A stretch of 64,000 bases of DNA from Neolewinella xylanilytica (GTDB lineage Bacteria; Bacteroidota; Bacteroidia; Chitinophagales; Saprospiraceae), in the NCBI RefSeq assembly GCF_002934605.1, contig NZ_PTJC01000005.1:1736001-1800000 (forward strand), in the 5' to 3' direction. The notes beneath the pieces were generated by a model. That model worked only from the letters and a program-made list of their open reading frames with translations, made no database searches and was not told where the DNA came from. Both the position numbers and the translations under genes were made by a program. Shown here piece by piece: positions 16,710 to 24,307 of the stretch; the stretch's first letter is position 1; each line of letters begins with the position of its first letter.

Positions 16710-17150
16710 TCAGCCCAGTTGCTCGATCATTTGCCAGAGCATACGCCGGAAGTTGTCCAGTTGCCGCCGGCTGAGTGCCGACTTTCCCCCCGCCCCGGTG
16801 ATCTTTTCCGGTATGCAGGCCGCTCGTTGCCGTAGCTGATCGCCGGTTTCGCTCAGCCGTACGATCACTTTGCGCTCGTCTTCGGTAGACCGTTCGCGGC
16901 GCACCAGGCCCTTTCGCTCCAGGCGTTTCAGCAGGGGAGTGAGGGTGTTGGTGTCCAGGTAGAGCCGTTGCCCGAGGGCGGTCACCGGCTGCCGGTCGCT
17001 TTCCCAGAGGGCGAGCAGCACGAGGTACTGCGGGTAAGTGATGTCCAGCTCGTCGAGCAAAGGAGCGTAGGCCTTGGTGAGCAACCGGGAGGCGACGTAA
17101 AGGGGGAAGCAGAGCTGGTTCTCCAGGTGCAGGGCGGTACCGGTTGCCAT
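16710..17150 (-). CDS. ohrR: OhrR-type MarR-family organic peroxide sensor
   Basis: 146 residues, winged-helix MarR fold. The N-terminal LENQLCFPLYVASRLL places Cys14 at the site of the peroxide-sensing cysteine of OhrR, and the following tyrosines used to trap the sulfenate are present (AYAPLL, ITYPQYLVLL). The wing and recognition helix region is LYLDTNTLTPLLKRLERKGLVRR. It should derepress its targets when oxidised by organic hydroperoxides. The start codon follows the stop of the glutathione-peroxidase gene by one base, so the regulator is cotranscribed and translationally coupled with its likely target. Confidence 0.9.
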   Translation of the reverse strand: MATGTALHLENQLCFPLYVASRLLTKAYAPLLDELDITYPQYLVLLALWESDRQPVTALGQRLYLDTNTLTPLLKRLERKGLVRRERSTEDERKVIVRLSETGDQLRQRAACIPEKITGAGGKSALSRRQLDNFRRMLWQMIEQLG

Positions 17151-17151
17151 G

Positions 17152-17643
17152 TCAGAGCAGTTTTTCGATGTCGGCGGCCAGCTTGGCGGGCTCGGTCGTG
17201 GGGGCGAAGCGGGCCACGGGTTTGCCCTGCCGGTCTACGAGGAATTTGGTGAAGTTCCACTTGATGGCATCGGTCAGGAAGCCGCCGGAGGCTTTCTTCA
17301 GGTATTTGAAGATGGGGTGCGCTCCTTTCCCGTTGACCTCCACCTTCGAAAACATGGGGAAACTGACCCCGTAGTTCACCTGACAGAATTCGCTGATCGC
17401 TTCCTCGTTTCCGGCCTCCTGTCCGCCGAATTGGTTGCAGGGGAAGCCGAGGATGACCAGGCCGCGGTCTTTGTACTGCTGGTACAGTGTTTCCAGCCCC
17501 TCGTACTGGGGCGTGAGGCCGCACTTGCTGGCGGTATTGACGACGAGGACGACCTGGCCGGCGTAATCTTCCAGCGAGACGTCCCGTCCCCGGATGTCCG
17601 GAGCGGAAAATTGGTAAAGCGTGGCGGTGGTAGCGGAGGCCAT
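17152..17643 (-). CDS. glutathione peroxidase family thiol peroxidase
   Basis: 163 residues, thioredoxin fold. The active-site block [12 protein letters not shown] has Cys41 (not selenocysteine), [10 protein letters not shown] carries the conserved Gln, and [11 protein letters not shown] holds the conserved Trp-Asn. These proteins reduce lipid and organic hydroperoxides, usually with thioredoxin in bacteria. Cotranscription with an OhrR-type sensor is in keeping with that role. A near-perfect dyad upstream may be the operator. Confidence 0.94.
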   Translation of the reverse strand: MASATTATLYQFSAPDIRGRDVSLEDYAGQVVLVVNTASKCGLTPQYEGLETLYQQYKDRGLVILGFPCNQFGGQEAGNEEAISEFCQVNYGVSFPMFSKVEVNGKGAHPIFKYLKKASGGFLTDAIKWNFTKFLVDRQGKPVARFAPTTEPAKLAADIEKLL

Positions 17644-17665
17644 AGGCGTATTTATCGGGTAAGAT

Positions 17666-17683
17666 TATATCGTGTGCGATGTA
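17666..17683. promoter_or_regulatory. candidate OhrR operator upstream of the peroxidase
   Basis: TATATCG-TGTG-CGATGTA, a 7-bp inverted repeat with one mismatch and a 4-bp centre, 22 bp before the start codon of the glutathione peroxidase gene. MarR-family proteins bind dyads of this size. The location next to the start suits repression of the gpx-ohrR transcript. Confidence 0.5.
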
Positions 17684-17882
17684 AATGTACGCAATTCGGA
17701 GGAATTTGTTTGGGCGGCGGGGCGCGGGAGAACGGAAATTCCGGGAAGACTGGCTCACCGTTCGCTCCAAGCCTGGTGAGACCGGGCTGCCGGTGGCCGG
17801 GTAACTGGAAGGTAACCAGCAGCCCGGCCGTAAATCCCGAAGCCACGGCCACCGTGCGGGTCGTTCGATGTCCGGTCCCCAC

Positions 17883-18689
17883 TCAGGAATCGGAGACGGC
17901 TACGGACCCGCGTGCGGGCAAAGGCGCCGCCACCCGCCGGTCCAGCGACTTGATCTCCGTCTTGTAGGCGGTGGGCAGGATCAGGTCCCGTAGCAGGGTG
18001 TGTACCCCGATCCGGCGCGTCAGTTTGTAGATCCCGATCACGGGGCGGAGCAGTGAAAAGTCGCTCAGCCCGAGCATCACCCGGACCCGCTTGGGTACCA
18101 CGATCTTCTGTCCCTCCCGCAGCATCAGGTAGCGCGGCCAGCCGAGGTGCTTGCGGTACTGCCGGTAAAGGTCGGCGGTGTACTTGCTCCGTACGAGGTT
18201 CGTTTCCAGGTGGTCTGCCCGCATCCGTTGCCAGGCCGGGAAGGAGTCGGGCAGGCCGCGTACGCCCATCCGGGTACCCACGCGGTGAAATACTTCGAAG
18301 ACTTCCGTCTTTTCCGACTCGGTCAGCTTGCGTTCCAGCACCTCGTAGGCACGGATCGAATAGTCGATCAACATGAAGAGCACGTCGCGGTAGGCCCAGT
18401 CGGGGATGCGTTTGCCCCGTTTTTCTTCGACCACCGCGTGGATGTCGGCCATGGCGTCGATGGCCCGGTGGGCGCCCTCGCGGTCGGAAAAGACGATGGC
18501 ACGGGCGTAGCCCACGGTGGAAAAGAGGCGACCGAGCGGATCCTTGGGCAGGCGGCCGGTGAAGTAGAGCCAGTCTACGGCCTTGTTCAGGGCGAATTCC
18601 GCGGCGGCTCCGGCGAAGATGAAGAGGATGGTGTCGCCGGTGCCCCAGATTTCGCGGACTATGGAGTCATTCTTGACGAAGGGATGCAT
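17883..18689 (-). CDS. MpaB-type oxygenase (DUF2236, latex-clearing-protein-like)
   Basis: 268 residues, all-helical, no signal peptide. The pattern DSIVREIWGTGDTILFIFAGAAAEFAL, then RLFSTVGYARAIVFSDREGAHRAIDAMADIHAVV and IPDWAYRDVLFMLIDYSIRAYE, matches the DUF2236/MpaB family; relatives (fungal MpaB, rubber oxygenase Lcp) are b-type heme proteins. The histidines at SDREGAHRAID and MADIHAVV are the likely heme-related residues. The reaction is unknown, probably oxidation of a hydrophobic substrate. A 16-bp perfect palindrome precedes the gene. Confidence 0.85.
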   Translation of the reverse strand: MHPFVKNDSIVREIWGTGDTILFIFAGAAAEFALNKAVDWLYFTGRLPKDPLGRLFSTVGYARAIVFSDREGAHRAIDAMADIHAVVEEKRGKRIPDWAYRDVLFMLIDYSIRAYEVLERKLTESEKTEVFEVFHRVGTRMGVRGLPDSFPAWQRMRADHLETNLVRSKYTADLYRQYRKHLGWPRYLMLREGQKIVVPKRVRVMLGLSDFSLLRPVIGIYKLTRRIGVHTLLRDLILPTAYKTEIKSLDRRVAAPLPARGSVAVSDS

Positions 18690-18722
18690 GGAGTAATAAC
18701 GCGCAAGACTGTATAAAGTGCT

Positions 18723-18738
18723 TTACTTTACAAAGTAA
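18723..18738. promoter_or_regulatory. perfect palindrome upstream of the MpaB-type gene
   Basis: TTACTTT-AC-AAAGTAA, fully symmetric 16 bp, 33 bp upstream of the start codon on the minus strand; an overlapping half-repeat AAAGT-GCTTT-ACTTT begins just before it. This is typical of an operator for a TetR- or MarR-type dimer. No such regulator is next to the gene, so the site probably answers to a regulator coded elsewhere. Confidence 0.55.
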
Positions 18739-18867
18739 TTATCGCGCATCCTTTTTTGCATTTTCCATCCATCGCCGCACTCACTTTTGCCCGGACGAAG
18801 CAATACGCGTTCCCAACTCTTCCTCGCCCCCCGAATCGGCCGGTCACTTACCGGTACCCCGCCAGGT

Positions 18868-19872
18868 TCAATTGGCACGTATCAGGACCTCCTCCAGTTG
18901 GGCGATGAATTTATCCGCAACCAGCCGAAAGCCGTAGTCATTGGGATGGATCTCATCGTGCCAGAACTGGGGATCTTGGGGTACGGTGCCGCGAATGTTG
19001 ATGAAGTGTACCTTTTCGTACTGCTCGCTCAGTTCCTCTATGGATCGATTGAATTTGTCCATGATGAACTTGATCAGCCCTTTGCGATCCTCATCGCGGG
19101 TAAGCCCGCCCGTTTCGATCATCGGGCGGCCGATCCACTTGCCATCCGGTCGCGGCATGATGTAATCGTAGCCGTGCACGAAGATGTCCAATTCGGGAAA
19201 TTCGGTGGTCAGGATCTGCAAGATGCCCTTATAGTAGGTCCGGATCACTTCGATTTCCGTGAGCCAGGTCGTCTTCAGGAAGGTTTCAATGTCATCGATG
19301 CTGCCCTTGCGGACCATCCTCGGGAAGACTTCAAAAAAGTCGTTTCCCCCGCCGCTGAGTACGAAAGCTTTGGGGGTGTATTGCTCGATGGCGTCCAGGT
19401 ACTCGCTCATGTGGAACATGTTCCGGATCACGTCGCCGGCCCCCCCGAGGCTCTTCACCGCGAACCGCTCGTCTTCGATGAGGTAATCGATCACGTCCTT
19501 GACTTCCTTGGACAATGGGATTCCGGCCGGTTTGAAGCGGGGGTACTGGAACCAGGAATCGCCTTCGGTCACGATCACAATCCGCTCGCCGTCCTGCTTT
19601 CTTTCCTCGAACAATTTGTCCCTGACGCCCCGCGCCAGTCCGTTCGCTTTGGTGATCAGGAAATCGCGGATATTGATTAATGATTCGGCCTCGCTACTGC
19701 TCTCGGCGTCGACGGGCTCGTGCTTCACCACCTTTATTTCGTTGCGTAAGCGGTATTCGCCGGTGAAGGGACCCGTTGGTAGGTACTCGAAGTAGTCGGC
19801 GAGGGCCTCGGCCCGGGTAGCCTCGTCCTCCAGGAGGCGCTGTAATTCGTCGATGGTGATCGGGTTCTTCAT
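18868..19872 (-). CDS. SGNH-fold hydrolase, last gene of the EAD1-protease operon
   Basis: 334 residues, no signal peptide. All four SGNH blocks are present: TEGDSWFQYP with nucleophile Ser106, SLGGAG (141-146), SGGGNDFF with Asn177, and the catalytic pair WHDEIHP (Asp306, His309). The first 95 residues are an extra charged helical region before the enzyme fold. As an SGNH enzyme it should hydrolyse an ester, such as a lipid or an acetylated carbohydrate, in the cytoplasm. It begins 6 bp after the stop of the protease gene, so it is very likely part of the same system and could be its effector. Confidence 0.85.
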   Translation of the reverse strand: MKNPITIDELQRLLEDEATRAEALADYFEYLPTGPFTGEYRLRNEIKVVKHEPVDAESSSEAESLINIRDFLITKANGLARGVRDKLFEERKQDGERIVIVTEGDSWFQYPRFKPAGIPLSKEVKDVIDYLIEDERFAVKSLGGAGDVIRNMFHMSEYLDAIEQYTPKAFVLSGGGNDFFEVFPRMVRKGSIDDIETFLKTTWLTEIEVIRTYYKGILQILTTEFPELDIFVHGYDYIMPRPDGKWIGRPMIETGGLTRDEDRKGLIKFIMDKFNRSIEELSEQYEKVHFINIRGTVPQDPQFWHDEIHPNDYGFRLVADKFIAQLEEVLIRAN

Positions 19873-19878
19873 GGTGCG

Positions 19879-21189
19879 CTATTGCGGTAAGGAGAAGTTT
19901 CTCTGCTGCAGGTCCTGCAGGATCCGTTTGATGAGTATGCCCCGATTCGCGGGCTCGATTGTTCCCTCCGCGTCGATCTGTAGTCCGCCCTCGTAGGACT
20001 GCTCGTTCTTCCCGGCGTGATGCAGGGCCACTACCTTCCACCTGATGTTGAAAACCGGTGAGCCGCTCGACCCCTCCCGCGTATCGGTGGTGTAAAAGAG
20101 GTAGGGATCCCAGATGCTGATGACGTCGTCCGGGAGCGCCATCTTCATGTAGTTGCCCTGGGGATGCTGGATGACCGTGACTTTTTCGTGGAGATTGGGA
20201 TCGAAGAAGTCCTCGAGGTGGACGTGACCCCATTCCGCGAGTGGGTGCTGGGCGTCGTCGACTACTTTTACCAGGGTGTAGTCCAGGTCGGACTCCGCAC
20301 TCGTGATGAATATGGAAGTGTCCAGACGGTAGCGGAATTCGGTCATCACGTTGTTATGCTGATCCACCTTATAGTTAAAGGTGAGTCGGGTTTGCTCCGC
20401 GGTAGCGACGTCGGGAATGACGTGGTTGTTGGTCATCAGCAAGCCACCCTTCAGCAGAAAACCGGTACCGCTTTCTCCCTGTGAGGTTTCGATTTTGCAG
20501 ACCGTTTTCGACTGTTCTTTCGCTGCCTCCACCCAGGTGATGATATCGATGAGGTCGTCACTACCCACCACTTTCTCCAGACCCTTTCTGCCGGGAACCA
20601 GAATGTCGTAGTGCTTTTGCTGGGGGGCGGCGGGCGCGGGTGCAATGATGGCCCGGTCGGGTAGCGCGATGTCGGAGGCCTCCATCGCCTCGGCGATTTC
20701 ATCTTTCGTCAAGTCGCGCAGCCGTTCGAACTCCCCGTCTGAAATGGCGCCGCGGTTCCGGGAAGTGTAAATCGAATCCAGGTCGTCGATCTTTTCGGTA
20801 ACCGTGGCTTTCAGTTGATCGGCGTCGGCACCCGAACGGCTGCGATCGATGGCCTTCGGCAGTTCGCGGATTTTTTCCAGGTCCAGCTGCCGATCCAGCG
20901 TGGTGGACGGGGTGAGGGGCTCCCTGACCTCCACTTCTTTGTACAGGCGCTTCAACTCCTGTCGTTCCGGATAATCCTGGATGGCGATCTGCACGATATC
21001 GGTAATCCGTTTTCGTTTATTCGCCTCCTTGAGGATGTTGTGCCAGTTATCCCGGGCGCGTTCGCTGAAAGCAATCGCGCTGGAAGGGATACCGGCCATA
21101 TCGACGACCATTTTACCGTCCGCTTTCTCGGGGTATAACTCGAGCAGGTTATCCCGTAACTCCGTTAGTTTCGTTGTCCAACTTGCCAT
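19879..21189 (-). CDS. effector-associated-domain (EAD1-like) trypsin-fold protease
   Basis: 436 residues in three parts. Residues 5-85 form a compact helical domain, with LRDNLLELYP, IAFSERARDNWHNIL (Trp49) and YPERQELKRLY, which matches the EAD1 death-like adaptor family described by Aravind's group for NTP-dependent conflict systems. Residues 90-205 are a charged helical linker. Residues 215-436 are a trypsin-like protease with His in TNNHVIP (about 255), Asp in DLDYTLVKV (about 303) and Ser in GSSGSPV (about 377). No signal peptide, so it acts inside the cell, unlike most bacterial trypsins. EAD-trypsin proteins are recruited to partners carrying a matching EAD. The start follows the upstream stop by one base. 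Confidence 0.82.
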   Translation of the reverse strand: MASWTTKLTELRDNLLELYPEKADGKMVVDMAGIPSSAIAFSERARDNWHNILKEANKRKRITDIVQIAIQDYPERQELKRLYKEVEVREPLTPSTTLDRQLDLEKIRELPKAIDRSRSGADADQLKATVTEKIDDLDSIYTSRNRGAISDGEFERLRDLTKDEIAEAMEASDIALPDRAIIAPAPAAPQQKHYDILVPGRKGLEKVVGSDDLIDIITWVEAAKEQSKTVCKIETSQGESGTGFLLKGGLLMTNNHVIPDVATAEQTRLTFNYKVDQHNNVMTEFRYRLDTSIFITSAESDLDYTLVKVVDDAQHPLAEWGHVHLEDFFDPNLHEKVTVIQHPQGNYMKMALPDDVISIWDPYLFYTTDTREGSSGSPVFNIRWKVVALHHAGKNEQSYEGGLQIDAEGTIEPANRGILIKRILQDLQQRNFSLPQ

Positions 21190-21190
21190 A

Positions 21191-22354
21191 TCATACTGGG
21201 CTTAGTCCATAATTCACGAGTGCGTCCAGCAACTCGTCTACCTTATCTCGCTCCATGACCGCATCGAGAAAATTAGCGGATTCGTCGAAGACGCGCCCTC
21301 CCCGGTACCAGGCATTGGGATTGAGGAGGATGACGTCGGAGCAGGTTTTCAGGTCATCGGTATCGAAATGATTGTCGATGAAGATTTTGATTTCCTCCAG
21401 GGTGCGCGAGCCGAAGCGTTCGTTTTTGATCCGTTCCACCAGCAGGCTCAAATGCGAGTTCGCCGCGGAATGCTCCTTCCTCAATTCTTCCGGTGACTGG
21501 TACATCACGTCTTGCTCGTACAGCAGCGGATGACTGACGAATGGTTCGATCAGGTAGTTCCCGTGCCGGCCCTTCATATATCTGTATTCCCCCAAAAAGG
21601 CCCGTATCTGGTTGCGAAAGTCGGGGTCCGAGGAATCCACCGTAACGTAAACGAAATCGTAAAAGAGCGAGCCGTTTACCTCGTATTCCATGATGGTAAA
21701 GGGATGATAGACCGTGGGGTAGACATCGGGCGACACCCTTAGCTGGTCGGGATGATCGACGACGAGGTACCCTTTGGGCATCCCGCGCATGGACGGAAAG
21801 CGCTTGGCCCAGGAAGCGTCCATTTGCTTCCAGTGGGCCGTGAGCGAATGGATCCGCCGGCCTTCCCGCAGGCCGTAATGTTGCCATACGTTTTCGTGCA
21901 TCAGTACGGGTATGCCGAAGGAGACATTGTTGGCATAACTCACGCTGACGATGCGCCATTCCTCCAGCGTCGGGGGGATCTGCAGGGTACCTATTCCGCC
22001 GAGTACCTTTTGGGATTTTCCGGGCGGGGTGTAGTGGGTCCACCTGTCCGTTACGTATTCCATGACGCTGTCCGGAAGCGTTTTGAAGTGCTGGACGTCC
22101 GGATGGTAATACAGGCCCGGCACCCGGGCAACGTGCTCGGACAAGGTTACCTCGTGCAATTCAAATTGCTCGTTCCAGGATTGGGCTACGTTATTCAGGA
22201 TAAGGTTCCAGAAGTAATGATCCGAGTAAATCACCACCGCGGGGCGCGAGCGCGTTTCCCGTTCTACCGGACATGCATTGACCAGGTCGCTTCGGGTATA
22301 GTTTTCCAGCGTTTCGATGACGCGGGCGGCGGTGTAGGCAGTCTGCAGGGACAT
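21191..22354 (-). CDS. unrecognised protein of the EAD1-protease operon, with C-terminal helical domain
   Basis: 387 residues, no signal peptide or membrane helix. I do not recognise the main body, an alpha/beta-looking region of about 310 residues with aromatic motifs (YSDHYFWNLILNNVAQSWN, HENVWQHYGLR, GMPKGYLVVDHPDQL, FYDFVYVTVDSSDPDF). The last about 70 residues (TLEEIKIFIDNHF to DKVDELLDALVNYG) have the hydrophobic pattern and closing helix of small death-like adaptors in these systems, so this may be a second EAD-type domain. It could be a sensor or an inactive enzyme. Gene spacing is 1 bp to the protease gene and 4 bp to the gene before it. Confidence 0.7.
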   Translation of the reverse strand: MSLQTAYTAARVIETLENYTRSDLVNACPVERETRSRPAVVIYSDHYFWNLILNNVAQSWNEQFELHEVTLSEHVARVPGLYYHPDVQHFKTLPDSVMEYVTDRWTHYTPPGKSQKVLGGIGTLQIPPTLEEWRIVSVSYANNVSFGIPVLMHENVWQHYGLREGRRIHSLTAHWKQMDASWAKRFPSMRGMPKGYLVVDHPDQLRVSPDVYPTVYHPFTIMEYEVNGSLFYDFVYVTVDSSDPDFRNQIRAFLGEYRYMKGRHGNYLIEPFVSHPLLYEQDVMYQSPEELRKEHSAANSHLSLLVERIKNERFGSRTLEEIKIFIDNHFDTDDLKTCSDVILLNPNAWYRGGRVFDESANFLDAVMERDKVDELLDALVNYGLSPV

Positions 22355-22358
22355 GGCA

Positions 22359-23117
22359 TCATTCCGGTTTATTCAGTAGCCTGGTGAGCAGCGCAGTAAT
22401 TCGTTCCGCCAGCGTTTCCTGGTGGTCTTCCACGAGGCGGAGTACGTTGGCCGTATTCACCACGGCGGGATTACTTTCCACGACGGTTAGGGCCGCTTCC
22501 AGTAGCACGGCATCATCCTCGAGGGGAATGGGGGAGGTGTACAGTTGTTGGTCGGAGAACTGGTTGTCGCCGAAGCTAACCGACGACACGGTAAGCGCCG
22601 GCAAAACACGTTCAATGATCTGATCCCCGATCAGAAAGTACAGGGTGAGCTTCAGCGTGTAGTCGAAAACTTCGCTATGCCGGCTGGTTTTGGCCTTGGA
22701 GTACTGGAGCCTTAGCGCTTTTAGCTGGTAAGTGAACCTGTTGGTCTCTCTGATTACCACCGGTGAGAAGGTGATTCGCAATCCCGGTTGCTTCGATTTC
22801 CCGATGAAGAGGTAATGCGTAAAGTGAATGACGGGAAGGAGATAGCTGCCCGCCTGCATATTCGTGGCCCGATGGTGGTATTCGTAAACGAACCGCTTGA
22901 CCCGCCTCTCGAGTTGCTCATGTAGAAAGCGGAAGCCGTGTGTAACGACCTGGGTAATGACGGCAACGGGTATGGAGAAGCTTTCCCGGACGGAATTCTT
23001 GTCAAGAACCGGAATCACGGAATTCTCGAAGGTGAGGGTCGAAAATTCCTTTTCGTAGAATACCTTCTCCTTGGTAGGGGAGTAAGCAACGAACCGACTG
23101 CCTGAAGTAAACAGCAT
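22359..23117 (-). CDS. unrecognised first gene of the EAD1-protease operon
   Basis: 252 residues, soluble, beta-rich in the middle, ending in a helical stretch (LRLVEDHQETLAERITALLTRLL). I recognise no family. The pattern FSIPVAVITQVVTHGFRFLHEQLERRVKRF and HFTHYLFIGKSKQPGLRITFSPVVIRETNRFTYQLKALRL suggests a structured alpha/beta core. It starts the tight four-gene unit; its partner starts 4 bp after its stop. No promoter consensus is obvious in the 229 bp before it. What it does is unknown; its conserved position would make it the target-recognition or structural component. Confidence 0.65.
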   Translation of the reverse strand: MLFTSGSRFVAYSPTKEKVFYEKEFSTLTFENSVIPVLDKNSVRESFSIPVAVITQVVTHGFRFLHEQLERRVKRFVYEYHHRATNMQAGSYLLPVIHFTHYLFIGKSKQPGLRITFSPVVIRETNRFTYQLKALRLQYSKAKTSRHSEVFDYTLKLTLYFLIGDQIIERVLPALTVSSVSFGDNQFSDQQLYTSPIPLEDDAVLLEAALTVVESNPAVVNTANVLRLVEDHQETLAERITALLTRLLNKPE

Positions 23118-23346
23118 GGTGGCATCCTTGAAGTGGCGAGCGGAGACAGAACAACCGGGAAATTTCCCCCGGGCGATACGCCGGAAATCAAGATAGGCCT
23201 TATAACATCAATTTGCCAGGGTCATTTTCTTCTTGCGATCCGCGCACGAAAATTCATTCCCGCACGGGCCGAAATGTTACCCCCCGCATACCGAATTAAT
23301 CCGTTCCACCGGCGCTTCCCGCCCGGGGCTACCCGGAGAACTCCGA

Positions 23347-23769
23347 TCAGGCCTCCACCTGTCCGACGTATTTCCGGAAGTTGTCGAGGATGGCCTGCCA
23401 GTGCTTTCGTTGCTCGTCGTTATCCATCTTCTCGGCGGGGTCGAAGGTGACGCTCACCTCGGTGCCGCCATCGGCCTCGGCGAAGTCTACCCGGACGTGC
23501 CGGCCATTCTCGAGGGTATACTCGATGTGGCTGTGCGGCTCGATCTGGGTGTAGGTACCTTCGAGCTCCATCTTCATGGTGCCGGACTTTTCGGCCATGA
23601 CGATTTCAAATTCCCCGCCTACGCGCAGGTCGTTGACGGCCTTCGGGCAGTGCCAGCCCTTGCCGGCGAAGTTCCAGTTGATGACGTGCTCGGCCTCGGT
23701 GTAGAAGTGCCAAGTTTCGGACTTGGTGGCGGGAGCGGTGGTCTGTATGGTGATGCTTGGTGCGGGCAT
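23347..23769 (-). CDS. SRPBCC (START/AHSA1-like) protein, copy 1
   Basis: 140 residues, helix-grip fold of the AHSA1/SRPBCC type, with HFYTEAEHVINWNFAGKGWHCPKAVNDLRVGGEF and a closing helix HWQAILDNFRKYV. The family binds hydrophobic ligands or has chaperone-linked roles and is often seen near ArsR regulators, none of which is adjacent here. It shares most of its pattern with the gene upstream, so the two arose by tandem duplication. Confidence 0.88.
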   Translation of the reverse strand: MPAPSITIQTTAPATKSETWHFYTEAEHVINWNFAGKGWHCPKAVNDLRVGGEFEIVMAEKSGTMKMELEGTYTQIEPHSHIEYTLENGRHVRVDFAEADGGTEVSVTFDPAEKMDNDEQRKHWQAILDNFRKYVGQVEA

Positions 23770-23811
23770 AGGTGATAGCTTTAAGGTGTAACCGCAGCCT
23801 TTCCTTCTAGT

Positions 23812-24243
23812 TCAGGCGGCCGCCCCGTGCTGCGACTCGGCGTAGCGTCGGAAATTCTCGAGAATGGCCTGCCAGCCCCGTTGCTGGGGATCCCGCTCCT
23901 CACCGGGCTCGGGGTCGAAGGTGACCCGAACGTGGGTTTTTTTGCCCTTCGCCTCGAAATCGACCGTTACGCGGCGCCCGTTACTCAGGGTATAGGCAAT
24001 GTGCTCGTCCGGTTCCACCCGGTCGTAGACACCTTCCATATCGAATTCCATGCTGCCATCTTTTGCGGCCATGGTAATGATGAATTCCCCGCCAACGCTC
24101 AGGTCGTTCACGGCTTTCGGGCAGTGCCAGTCCTCGGAAGCGAAATTCCAGTTGATGACGTGCTCGGATTCCGTGTAATAGTGCCAGGTTTCGGGGCGGG
24201 GAGCGTCGACGTCGGTCTGTACGGTAATGGTATTTTCGGCCAT
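23812..24243 (-). CDS. SRPBCC (START/AHSA1-like) protein, copy 2
   Basis: 143 residues, paralog of the neighbouring 140-residue protein. The shared block HYYTESEHVINWNFASEDWHCPKAVNDLSVGGEF is nearly identical between the two, while the strand-rich middle and the C-terminus (QAILENFRRYAESQ) differ. It begins 42 bp before the other gene on the same strand, so both are probably cotranscribed, this copy first. Confidence 0.88.
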   Translation of the reverse strand: MAENTITVQTDVDAPRPETWHYYTESEHVINWNFASEDWHCPKAVNDLSVGGEFIITMAAKDGSMEFDMEGVYDRVEPDEHIAYTLSNGRRVTVDFEAKGKKTHVRVTFDPEPGEERDPQQRGWQAILENFRRYAESQHGAAA

Positions 24244-24307
24244 GATCGAAGTGGTTTTTGGGTAGAACCGCGGCCGCGCCGGCAGGTTTTAGCGCATCGG
24301 ACGTGGA

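Noticed and set aside
17652-17882. 76-residue minus-strand frame between the MpaB-type gene and gpx
   Set aside because: Proline/arginine-rich, no pattern, and it overlaps the gpx operator region.
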